A DNA stretch of 64,000 bases, taken from contig JAGTSE010000003.1 in assembly GCA_018261615.1 (NCBI GenBank), forward strand, positions 124,001-188,000, read 5' to 3'. Positions 56,414 to 64,000 of the stretch are shown piece after piece. Made by a program: the position numbers and the translations under genes. The DNA comes from Pseudomonadota bacterium (GTDB taxonomy: Bacteria; Pseudomonadota; Gammaproteobacteria; Enterobacterales; Enterobacteriaceae). Numbering within the stretch: position 1 is the stretch's first letter; each line of letters begins with the position of its first letter. The notes beneath the pieces are model-generated. The model worked only from the letters and a program-made list of their open reading frames with translations. It was not told where the DNA came from and did no database searches.

Positions 56414-57969
56414 GATGCGTGCTCCGTGGTGTGGCTGAATAAGCGGTAAGGCTCCGGAATACGGCGCCAGCCAGTACCGTCATGTTCGGCATTAATGACT
56501 TTCTTCGTTTTGGCAGTATCAGGCAGCGGTTTAGGCAGTTTTTCCGGCGTCAACGTGTGCATTTGCACCAGCTCTGCGGCGATCTGATTATCTTCAAACC
56601 ACACCATTCGGTTTGAGAAGATGTCGGTCGTTGGCAGCGGGAAAATATGGTTCAGGGCGGTATCAAGATCGTTGACCCGGCAAAAGGACAAAAACAGCAC
56701 CAGTCGGTTGTCGCTCATGCTGACGATATCCCCCATGCGGTTGGGGCGACAGAGGGTAAGCGCCTGTTCGACGCGAATGCCCGGTACCGGGCGCAGCGCA
56801 ACCATTACCCCTTTGCCATCCGGCGGCAACAGTTGGTTATTGACCATATTGCTTATTGCATCGCAGAAGACATTCCACGGCTGGTAGCCGCGCAGCTTCA
56901 GAGGCTGGGTCATGGAAAGCAGGGTGGTGATATCTTCCGGCACCAGCCGGTTGAATTGTTGTCCCTGCACGCTTTCAATCAGCGTCAGGCAGCGCGACAG
57001 CGGCGCGTTCCAGGGAACAACCATATTCGCACCGCAGCCCAGCAACAATCGCTCATCGGTTGCGCGCAGGCTGACCTGGCTTTCACGGACGATAATTTTT
57101 AAACCACTGCCGCGCTGGCGGCGCAGGGTATGTACCTGGCGAGCGATGCTGTCGATCTGGTTGTTTTGCGCCAGCGAGAAAATCAGCGTTGCCGCCTGGC
57201 TTGAGCGGGCTTCTTCAAACAGGGCTTCGTTTGTTTTAAATAAAGACCAATATTCGGAAAGCGGCGGTGCACCTTCCAGAACCGCCACATTACTTAATAT
57301 TCTTTTTTCATCGCTGCGCGGTTGTACGGCGGTTTCTTCCTGCTTCGCTAATTGCCACTGTTCATCATGGTGATGAAGAATCAGTTGCTGTCGGGCGCTG
57401 ATCCCTTTTTCATTACACCACCAGGCGACATCGTAAAGATGCATGCCGTTTTGATAGCGTAAACTTGCCAGACCAAACAGTGAGCGATATTCACTCATCA
57501 AGATCGAGGCTTGTTTGTCATTGTTGCTGCCAGGATTAATAACAAGCAAAGTGCAGTTATGATATTTCGCCCACTTATGCGTTTTTTCTAACCATTTATG
57601 TATTTTGGGGTTAGGAATATTCTGCCAGAAATTATTAGCGCAGAGCAGTATAAGAAAATAATTCTCAGGCTCAATGGTGCAAAGCAAATCGCGGGTGAAA
57701 AAGTGTAGGCTATTACTCTGGTTTGGCATGGAAAAGAGACGAATTTTTTTTGGGCCGTGATTTTTATCCAGTTTAAGAATGCCCCGTAGATCGTGATTCA
57801 TACCGATGATCGCGACGTTTGCCTCGGTATCTTGCTGTGCAATAGTTTGATTCAGAAGGCTAAATGCGTCATTTTCGCGATCGGCATTTAGCCACCAAAC
57901 ACCGCCCGTAGGCATATGCCGCAGTTCGTCCCATAAAGACCGAATGCCAATAGAAAATATGGGGTCCAC
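56410..57969 (-). CDS. bcsE: c-di-GMP-binding cellulose regulator BcsE
   Basis: BcsE is a cytoplasmic c-di-GMP receptor that raises cellulose output. The product is 519 residues (E. coli 523). A GTG start at 57969 is supported by AAGAGGG a few bases upstream and by alignment of DPIFSIGIRSLWDEL; the E. coli gene begins five codons earlier with ATG, replaced here by AAG. The I-site-like RxGD motif is kept (NRMGD, in CRPNRMGDIVSM) in a degenerate GGDEF domain, after NTPase-like and REC-like domains. It is divergent from bcsR. Confidence 0.95.
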   Translation of the reverse strand: MDPIFSIGIRSLWDELRHMPTGGVWWLNADRENDAFSLLNQTIAQQDTEANVAIIGMNHDLRGILKLDKNHGPKKIRLFSMPNQSNSLHFFTRDLLCTIEPENYFLILLCANNFWQNIPNPKIHKWLEKTHKWAKYHNCTLLVINPGSNNDKQASILMSEYRSLFGLASLRYQNGMHLYDVAWWCNEKGISARQQLILHHHDEQWQLAKQEETAVQPRSDEKRILSNVAVLEGAPPLSEYWSLFKTNEALFEEARSSQAATLIFSLAQNNQIDSIARQVHTLRRQRGSGLKIIVRESQVSLRATDERLLLGCGANMVVPWNAPLSRCLTLIESVQGQQFNRLVPEDITTLLSMTQPLKLRGYQPWNVFCDAISNMVNNQLLPPDGKGVMVALRPVPGIRVEQALTLCRPNRMGDIVSMSDNRLVLFLSFCRVNDLDTALNHIFPLPTTDIFSNRMVWFEDNQIAAELVQMHTLTPEKLPKPLPDTAKTKKVINAEHDGTGWRRIPEPYRLFSHTTEHAS

Positions 57970-58096
57970 GATGTCCCTCTTGAAACAAATTTGTCTGTAT
58001 CTCAGTTTACTAGCGAAAACTAAGAAATAAACATAAGATTGAAATTAAAGAATATCAGTTTTAGCATGTAAATGCGTTTTATCGGCCATGATGCCT

Positions 58097-58105
58097 TGCT
58101 ACAAT
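58097..58105 (+). promoter_or_regulatory. Candidate extended -10 promoter of bcsRQAB
   Basis: TGC-TACAAT is an extended -10 element 38 bp before the bcsR start. No good -35 box is seen, which is acceptable for this promoter class. The intergenic region with bcsE (57970-58142) is AT-rich. Confidence 0.4.
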
Positions 58106-58142
58106 CAGTTCATGTGTTTTTATTCAAAGAGATTGGGCCACA

Positions 58143-58331
58143 ATGCACAATGATGAACCCAAAACGCAAACAGACCCAACCCTGGGTTATACATTCCAAA
58201 ATGATTTTTTGGCGCTGAGTAAGGCTTTTTCACTACCCGAAATAGATTACGCCGATATTTCCCAGCGTGAACAGTTGGCTGCGGCTATTAAACGCTGGCC
58301 GCTGCTGGCTGAATTATCCCGTCAACAATAA
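58143..58331 (+). CDS. bcsR: Cellulose biosynthesis protein BcsR
   Basis: BcsR is a 62-residue regulator (E. coli 62) that forms a complex with BcsQ and is required for a functional synthase. The core LGYTFQNDFLALSKAFSLPE and DYADISQREQLAAAIKRWPL are conserved. It is the first gene of the second plus-strand unit and is followed after 17 bp by bcsQ. The first operon has bcsO instead of bcsR. Confidence 0.95.
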   Translation: MHNDEPKTQTDPTLGYTFQNDFLALSKAFSLPEIDYADISQREQLAAAIKRWPLLAELSRQQ

Positions 58332-58348
58332 GAATAAGGCAACTGTAG

Positions 58349-59107
58349 ATGACCATTTTGGGGTTACAGGGGATCCGTGGCGGTGTGGGTACAACATCGA
58401 TTACAGCGGCTCTGGCCTGGTCATTGCAATTATTAGGCGAGTCGGTGCTGGTTATTGATGCCTGTCCCGACAACCTTCTGCGCCTGTCATTTAATGTCGA
58501 TTTTGCCAGCCGTGGTGGCTGGGCGCGCTCAGTGATTGATGGCCAGGACTGGCGCGATGCTGGCATGCGCTATACCTCGCAGCTGGATATATTGCCGTTC
58601 GGTCAGCTCACGGCGAGCGAGTGGGATTCTATTCATCAGCATAACGCGTTAAACCAGCCTGCTTCTCTTTTACAGGCGTTAAAAACGCAGCAACAGTATC
58701 ACTGGGTGCTCATCGATCTGCCACACGGTTTTTCACCGTTGACGCGGCAATTCGTCGCCGCGTGCGATCATGTTTTCACCATTATCAAACCCGATATCAA
58801 TTGCCATATTCGTCTGCATCAGCAGCCGCTACCTGAAGGGGCGCATATTCTGATTAACGACCTGCGGATCGGTAGCCAGTTGCAGGACGATCTGTGGCAG
58901 GTCTGGCTGCAAAGCCAGACGCGCATCCTGCCGACCACTATCCATCGTGATGAAGCGTTGGCGGAGTGTCTGGCATCGAAACAACCCCTGGGTGAATATC
59001 GCAGTGACTCGCTGGCCGCAGAAGAGATGGTGACGCTGGCGAACTGGTGCCTGCTGCATTGTGCACAGCCACGCGAAGGTGGCGAGCGAGAGAGGAACCT
59101 GACATGA
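58349..59107 (+). CDS. bcsQ: BcsQ, MinD-like protein (second operon)
   Basis: This 252-residue BcsQ matches the E. coli protein (250 aa). The P-loop reads RGGVGTTS, without the two lysines of active ParA/MinD ATPases; E. coli BcsQ has the same type, which still binds nucleotide in the BcsRQ complex. VIDACPDNLLRLSFNVDF, INDLRIGSQLQDD and GEYRSDSLAAEEMVTLANW are conserved. It overlaps bcsA by 4 bp. Confidence 0.95.
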   Translation: MTILGLQGIRGGVGTTSITAALAWSLQLLGESVLVIDACPDNLLRLSFNVDFASRGGWARSVIDGQDWRDAGMRYTSQLDILPFGQLTASEWDSIHQHNALNQPASLLQALKTQQQYHWVLIDLPHGFSPLTRQFVAACDHVFTIIKPDINCHIRLHQQPLPEGAHILINDLRIGSQLQDDLWQVWLQSQTRILPTTIHRDEALAECLASKQPLGEYRSDSLAAEEMVTLANWCLLHCAQPREGGERERNLT

Positions 59108-61707
59108 GCGGCCTGGTTACCTGGCTGCTGATCCCACCGGTCAGCGCACGCTTACGCGCGCGCTATCAGCACTATCGCCAGCATGGCGCGTCGTGGTTCA
59201 GCGCGGCTTCTGGCTGCTTCTGGGTTATCCTGGGCTGGCTGTTTATCCCGCTTGAGTATCCGCACTGGCAGCAGTTGCGGGCGCAGCAGCAGCACTGGTT
59301 TCCGCATATCGATCCTGACAGACCGCGCCCGCTTGATCCTGCGCGCTATCTGCTGCAAAGCCTCTGGTTGCTGGTGACATTACCCTGGGGGCCGCCGAAA
59401 TCGGCGCGGCGCCAACGTTTTGCCCGTATCCGCGCATTACGTGGGCGCTGGTATCACTGGCTTGATACCTTGCCGCAGCGCGTAACGCATCGCACGGGTC
59501 ATCTCGATTACCAAAAAGAGCTTGGTCATATCAGCCCGCACCTGCGGCGCTTTATTTTAGGCGTCATTGTGGTGTTTTCGCTGATCCTCGCCCTGTTGTG
59601 CATTACACAGCCGTTTAACCCGCTGTCGCAGTTCGTTTTCCTGCTGCTGCTGTGGGGCGTTGCGCTGCTGGTGCGTCGCATTCCGGGACGCTTTTCAGCG
59701 CTAATGCTGATTGTGCTGTCGCTGACTGTCTCTTGTCGCTATATCTGGTGGCGCTATACCTCAACCCTCAACTGGGACGATCCGGTCAGCCTGGTGTGTG
59801 GCCTGGTGTTGCTGTTTGCCGAAACTTACGCCTGGATAGTGCTGGTGCTGGGCTATTTCCAGGTAGCCTGGCCGCTGAACCGCCAGCCGGTGCCGCTCCC
59901 GAAAGATATGTCGTTGTGGCCGTCGGTAGATATCTTCGTGCCGACCTATAACGAAGATCTCAATGTGGTGAAAAACACCATTTACGCGTCGCTCGGTATC
60001 GACTGGCCGAAAGACAAACTCAAAATCTGGATCCTCGATGATGGCGGCCGCGAAGAGTTTCGCCAGTTCGCCAGTACAGTGGGCGTGGAGTATATCGCCC
60101 GCACGACGCATGAGCATGCGAAAGCCGGGAACATCAATAACGCGCTGAAATATGCGAAGGCCGAGTTTGTCTCGATTTTCGATTGCGACCACGTTCCGAC
60201 GCGCTCTTTCCTGCAAATGACAATGGGCTGGTTCCTGAAAGAGAAAAAGCTGGCGATGATGCAGACGCCACACCACTTTTTCTCGCCGGACCCGTTTGAA
60301 CGTAACCTCGGTCGCTTTCGTAAAACGCCTAACGAAGGCACGTTGTTCTATGGTCTGGTGCAGGATGGCAACGACATGTGGGATGCCACTTTCTTTTGCG
60401 GCTCCTGTGCGGTTATTCGTCGTGGGCCGCTGGATCAGATTGGCGGGATTGCGGTGGAAACCGTCACCGAAGATGCGCATACCTCGCTGCGTTTACATCG
60501 CCTGGGGCATACCTCTGCGTATATGCGTATTCCGCAGGCGGCAGGGCTGGCGACCGAGAGCCTTTCGGCGCACATTGGTCAGCGTATTCGCTGGGCGCGC
60601 GGCATGGTGCAGATTTTCCGCCTCGACAACCCGCTGCTTGGTAAAGGGCTGAAACTGCCGCAGCGACTGTGTTACGCCAACGCCATGTTCCACTTCTTAT
60701 CGGGTATCCCGCGGTTGATCTTTCTGACCGCGCCGCTGGCGTTTCTGCTGTTGCATGCCTACATCATTTACGCCCCGGCGCTGATGATCGCTCTGTTCGT
60801 GCTGCCGCACATGATTCACGCCAGCCTGACGAACTCGAAGATTCAGGGGAAATATCGCCACTCTTTCTGGAGCGAGATCTACGAAACGGTGCTGGCATGG
60901 TATATCGCGCCGCCTACGTTGGTGGCGCTGTTCAACCCGCACAAAGGTAAGTTTAACGTCACCGCCAAAGGCGGGCTGGTGGCAGAGGAGTATGTGGACT
61001 GGGTGATCTCTCGTCCTTACATCTTCCTGGTACTGCTTAACCTGGCGGGGGTGTTGGTGGGGGTCTGGCGCTATTTCTACGGCCCGGAGAACGAAGTGCT
61101 CACCGTGTTCGTCAGTATGATCTGGGTGTTCTACAACATGGTTATTCTTGGCGGCGCGGTAGCGGTATCGGTCGAAAGCAAACAGGTGCGCCGCGCGCAC
61201 CGTGTCGAAATCTCCCTGCCAGCGGCCATTGCCCGTGAAGATGGGCATCTTTTCTCCTGTACCGTCCATGACTTCTCCGACGGTGGCATGGGCATCAAGA
61301 TTAATGGCCAGGGGCAGGTGCTGGAAGGGCAGAAAGTGAACCTGCTGCTGAAGAGAGGCCAGCATGAGTATGCATTTCCAACTACGGTAGCGCGCGTCAT
61401 TGGTAACGAGGTCGGTCTGCAACTGATGCCGCTCACCACCAAACAACATATCGATTTTGTGCAGTGTACCTTTGCCCGTGCAGACACATGGGCGCTGTGG
61501 CAGGACAGCTTCCCGGAAGATAAGCCTCTGGAAAGTCTGTTTGATATTTTGAAACTGGGTTTCCGCGGCTACCGCCATCTCGCGGAATTTGCTCCGCCGT
61601 CCGTCAAAGTGATTTTCCGCTCATTCACCGATCTGGTGGTCTGGGTGGTGTCATTTATTCCGCGTCGTCCGGCACGGAATATGGCCGTGCAGCAACCAAC
61701 GACGTGA
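59104..61707 (+). CDS. bcsA: Cellulose synthase catalytic subunit BcsA (second operon)
   Basis: The E. coli-type catalytic subunit: 867 residues from the ATG at 59104 (E. coli 872), with the extra N-terminal region of about 180 residues absent from the first copy. GT2 motifs appear in order: WILDDGG, IFDCDHV, TVTEDAHTS, GQRIRWARG. The PilZ domain has RRAHR and DFSDGG, so it should respond to c-di-GMP. An upstream in-frame extension to 59047 is rejected because MSGLVTWLLIPP matches E. coli and overlaps bcsQ by 4 bp. It shares the GT2 core with the first copy but is clearly a different lineage. Confidence 0.97.
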   Translation: MSGLVTWLLIPPVSARLRARYQHYRQHGASWFSAASGCFWVILGWLFIPLEYPHWQQLRAQQQHWFPHIDPDRPRPLDPARYLLQSLWLLVTLPWGPPKSARRQRFARIRALRGRWYHWLDTLPQRVTHRTGHLDYQKELGHISPHLRRFILGVIVVFSLILALLCITQPFNPLSQFVFLLLLWGVALLVRRIPGRFSALMLIVLSLTVSCRYIWWRYTSTLNWDDPVSLVCGLVLLFAETYAWIVLVLGYFQVAWPLNRQPVPLPKDMSLWPSVDIFVPTYNEDLNVVKNTIYASLGIDWPKDKLKIWILDDGGREEFRQFASTVGVEYIARTTHEHAKAGNINNALKYAKAEFVSIFDCDHVPTRSFLQMTMGWFLKEKKLAMMQTPHHFFSPDPFERNLGRFRKTPNEGTLFYGLVQDGNDMWDATFFCGSCAVIRRGPLDQIGGIAVETVTEDAHTSLRLHRLGHTSAYMRIPQAAGLATESLSAHIGQRIRWARGMVQIFRLDNPLLGKGLKLPQRLCYANAMFHFLSGIPRLIFLTAPLAFLLLHAYIIYAPALMIALFVLPHMIHASLTNSKIQGKYRHSFWSEIYETVLAWYIAPPTLVALFNPHKGKFNVTAKGGLVAEEYVDWVISRPYIFLVLLNLAGVLVGVWRYFYGPENEVLTVFVSMIWVFYNMVILGGAVAVSVESKQVRRAHRVEISLPAAIAREDGHLFSCTVHDFSDGGMGIKINGQGQVLEGQKVNLLLKRGQHEYAFPTTVARVIGNEVGLQLMPLTTKQHIDFVQCTFARADTWALWQDSFPEDKPLESLFDILKLGFRGYRHLAEFAPPSVKVIFRSFTDLVVWVVSFIPRRPARNMAVQQPTT

Positions 61708-61732
61708 CTGGCTCAACAATGATGAAAACGCG

Positions 61733-64000
61733 ATGAAAAGAAAACTTTCCTGGATTTGTGCTGTGGCGGTAGGGGTGAGCGCCCTGACTTCAATGATGAC
61801 GTCTGCCGCGCCCTCGCTTCCGGTGCCTAATGTCCCGACTGTCACACCGGCTACGGATCCGGTCGCAATGCCTGCGCCTCAGCAAGCTGAATCGCTGACG
61901 ACAACAACGCCGACCGCAGGGAATGTTGTGGGTCAGGTGATGCCAGGCGCTAATGCGCCGGTGGTGTCGACAGATTCGCCATCCCGCGACGTGAAACTCA
62001 CCTTCGCGCAGATCGCACCGTCGCCGGGCAGTATGGTGCTGCGCGGCATTAACCCGGACGGTGGCGTTGAGTTTGGTATTCGTAGCGACGAAGTGGTGTC
62101 AAAAGCGGTACTTAACCTTGAGTACACACCATCGCCGTCACTGTTGCCGGTACAATCCCAGTTAAAGGTTTATCTGAATGATGAGTTGATGGGTGTCTTG
62201 CCGGTCACCAAAGAGCAGCTCGGTAAGAAGACATTGGCGCAGGTGCCGATCAACCCTCTGTTTATTACCGATTTCAACCGCGTACGGCTGGAGTTTGTCG
62301 GCCACTATCGCGATGTGTGTGAAAACCCGGCCAGCAGCACGCTGTGGCTGGATATTGGTCGTAGCAGTTCGCTTGATATGACCTACCAAAGTCTGCTGTT
62401 GAAAAACGATCTTTCCCACTTCCCTGTGCCGTTTTTCGACCCGCGTGATAATCGGGCTTTAACCCTGCCGATGGTCTTTGCTGATGTGCCGGACATCGCG
62501 CAACAGCAGGCTGCAGCGATCATCGCTTCCTGGTTCGGTTCCCGTGCCGGCTGGCGCGGCCAGACTTTTCCGGTCTCTTATAACAGCCTGCCGGATCGTA
62601 ATGCCATTGTGTTCGCCACTAACAATAAACGCCCGGATTTCCTGCGTGATGTGCCTGCGGTGAAAGGGCCGACCATCAGCATGATCAACCATCCGGATAA
62701 CCCGTATGTGAAGCTGCTGATCGTGATGGGGCGTGACGATAAAGATCTGTTGCAGGCGGCAAAAGGTATCGCTCAGGGGAACGTACTGTTCCGTGGTGAT
62801 AGCGTCACGGTGGATGAAGTTAAACCGCTGCTGGCTCGCCAGCCGTATGACGCGCCGAACTGGGTACGTACTGACCGTCCGGTGACCTTCGGCGAGTTGA
62901 AAACCTATGAGGAACAGTTGCAGTCCACCGGGCTGGAGCCGTCATCCATCAACGTGTCGCTGAATTTACCGCCGGACCTCTATCTGCTGCGCAGCACCGG
63001 TATCGATATGAATCTCAACTATCGTTATACCGCGCCGTTGACCAAAGATAGCTCGCGCATGGATATCAGCCTGAATAACCAGTTCCTGCAATATTTCAAC
63101 CTAACCAGCAACCAGGACACTAACCGTCTGTTGCTGCATCTGCCGGTACTGCAAGGTCTGCTGGATAGCAAAACGGATGTGTCGATTCCGGCGCTGAAAC
63201 TGGGGGCGGTCAACCAGTTGCGCTTCGACTTCCTGTATATGAATCCAATGCTGCTCGGTAACATTGATAACTGCATGACGCTCCAGCAAGTACCGAACCG
63301 CGTGGTGATTGGCGATGACTCAACCATCGATTTCTCAAAGTATTACCACTTTATTGCCATGCCGGATCTGCGCGCCTTTGCTAATGCAGGCTTCCCGTTT
63401 AGCCGGATGGCGGATCTGTCGCAAACCATCATTGTCGCCCCAGCGCAGCCGACGCCAGCACAGGTCGGTACGTTGCTGGATACGCTTGGCACCATCGGCG
63501 CGCAAACCGGCTTCCCGGCCATTAATATGCAACTGACCAGTGATGCCAGCCAGTTGCAGGACAAAGATGCCGACATCATGATCATCGGCTCGATTCCACA
63601 ACCGTTGAAGAATGACGAGAAGATCGACCTGCTGGTGAACGCGACGCAAAGCTGGGTGAAAATGCCGCTGCGCCAGTCGCCATTTATGGCAAGTGAACCG
63701 GATGCCGCTGACCGCAAAGCCGATGTGCAAACGGCAGTCAGCTCCGATGGTCCAATGGCGGCAGTGATTAGCTTCCAGTCGCCGTTCAACGATCAGCGTA
63801 GCGTTGTGGCGCTGCTGGCGGACAGCCCGCGTGGCTACGAACTGCTGAACAATGCCATGAACGACAGCGGTAAACGCGCGGCGATTTTCGGTTCAGTGAC
63901 GGTGATCCGTGAATCCGGCGTTAACGGTCTGCGCGTAGGCGATGTCTATTATATCGGTCACTTGCCGTGGTTTGAGCGTATCTGGTATGCGCTGGCGAAC
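61733..64000 (+). CDS. bcsB: Cellulose synthase regulatory subunit BcsB (second operon), 3' end outside window
   Basis: The frame is open from the ATG at 61733 to the last base; 756 codons are visible. The signal peptide (MKRKLSWICAVAVGVSALTS) is followed by a Pro/Thr-rich stretch and then the conserved mature protein (RDVKLTFAQIAPSPGSMVLR, DLSHFPVPFFDPRDNRAL, FANAGFPFSRMADLSQT). By comparison with E. coli BcsB (779 aa), only the C-terminal membrane anchor and tail, some 20-30 residues, are missing. It begins 25 bp after bcsA. A bcsZ and bcsC would be expected beyond the window. Confidence 0.96.
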   Translation, partial: MKRKLSWICAVAVGVSALTSMMTSAAPSLPVPNVPTVTPATDPVAMPAPQQAESLTTTTPTAGNVVGQVMPGANAPVVSTDSPSRDVKLTFAQIAPSPGSMVLRGINPDGGVEFGIRSDEVVSKAVLNLEYTPSPSLLPVQSQLKVYLNDELMGVLPVTKEQLGKKTLAQVPINPLFITDFNRVRLEFVGHYRDVCENPASSTLWLDIGRSSSLDMTYQSLLLKNDLSHFPVPFFDPRDNRALTLPMVFADVPDIAQQQAAAIIASWFGSRAGWRGQTFPVSYNSLPDRNAIVFATNNKRPDFLRDVPAVKGPTISMINHPDNPYVKLLIVMGRDDKDLLQAAKGIAQGNVLFRGDSVTVDEVKPLLARQPYDAPNWVRTDRPVTFGELKTYEEQLQSTGLEPSSINVSLNLPPDLYLLRSTGIDMNLNYRYTAPLTKDSSRMDISLNNQFLQYFNLTSNQDTNRLLLHLPVLQGLLDSKTDVSIPALKLGAVNQLRFDFLYMNPMLLGNIDNCMTLQQVPNRVVIGDDSTIDFSKYYHFIAMPDLRAFANAGFPFSRMADLSQTIIVAPAQPTPAQVGTLLDTLGTIGAQTGFPAINMQLTSDASQLQDKDADIMIIGSIPQPLKNDEKIDLLVNATQSWVKMPLRQSPFMASEPDAADRKADVQTAVSSDGPMAAVISFQSPFNDQRSVVALLADSPRGYELLNNAMNDSGKRAAIFGSVTVIRESGVNGLRVGDVYYIGHLPWFERIWYALAN

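Overview
The window looks like a chromosomal segment of an Enterobacteriaceae species close to Kosakonia, Enterobacter or Klebsiella. Gene order and protein sequences follow the E. coli K-12 block selB - ysaA - avtA - malS - bax - xylRHGF/xylAB - wecH - ysaB - glyQS - yiaG - yiaF - ghrB - bisC - yiaC - tag - yhjY - yhjX - eptB - proK - dppABCDF - bcs. Several genes are absent from K-12 or placed differently: a second, BcsO/BcsD-containing cellulose operon, an ohr gene, and a CheY/CheC/diguanylate cyclase cassette. The genus is inferred from gene content and remembered sequences; no search was run.

Layout. 1-5.9 kb: selB 3' end, a 4-cluster ferredoxin (ysaA), avtA, malS, bax. 5.9-14.2 kb: complete D-xylose regulon, with xylR-xylHGF on minus and xylAB on plus around a shared control region. 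14.3-17.2 kb: an isochorismatase-like hydrolase translationally coupled to a GlxA-type regulator, then wecH and ysaB. 17.3-20.3 kb: glyQS. 20.3-22.4 kb: an AT-rich insertion that appears to split the glyS terminator; it holds a decayed IS4-family transposase, an unrecognised 226-residue gene and a run of five hairpins. 22.4-24.4 kb: response regulator, CheC-type phosphatase and PAS-GGDEF diguanylate cyclase in one overlapping operon. 24.7-27.6 kb: yiaG, yiaF, a 144-bp IS4-like miniature element inside the yiaF/ghrB terminator, ghrB and an MFS remnant. 27.9-36.4 kb: bisC, yiaC, tag, yhjY-like, yhjX with a YpdB-type operator, ohr, eptB, and tRNA-Pro with its 3' end and terminator duplicated. 37-42.7 kb: dppABCDF.

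43.3-64 kb: two cellulose synthesis loci. The first, on plus, is bcsO-bcsQ-bcsA-bcsB-bcsC-bcsD-bcsZ, complete and tightly overlapping. The second is E. coli-like: bcsG, bcsF, bcsE on minus and bcsR-bcsQ-bcsA-bcsB on plus, with the second bcsB running off the window end. Both BcsA proteins keep the glycosyltransferase motifs and a c-di-GMP-binding PilZ domain, and BcsE keeps its RxGD motif. The window therefore holds c-di-GMP production (the GGDEF protein) and several c-di-GMP receptors of the cellulose machinery. A direct link between the two is inference.
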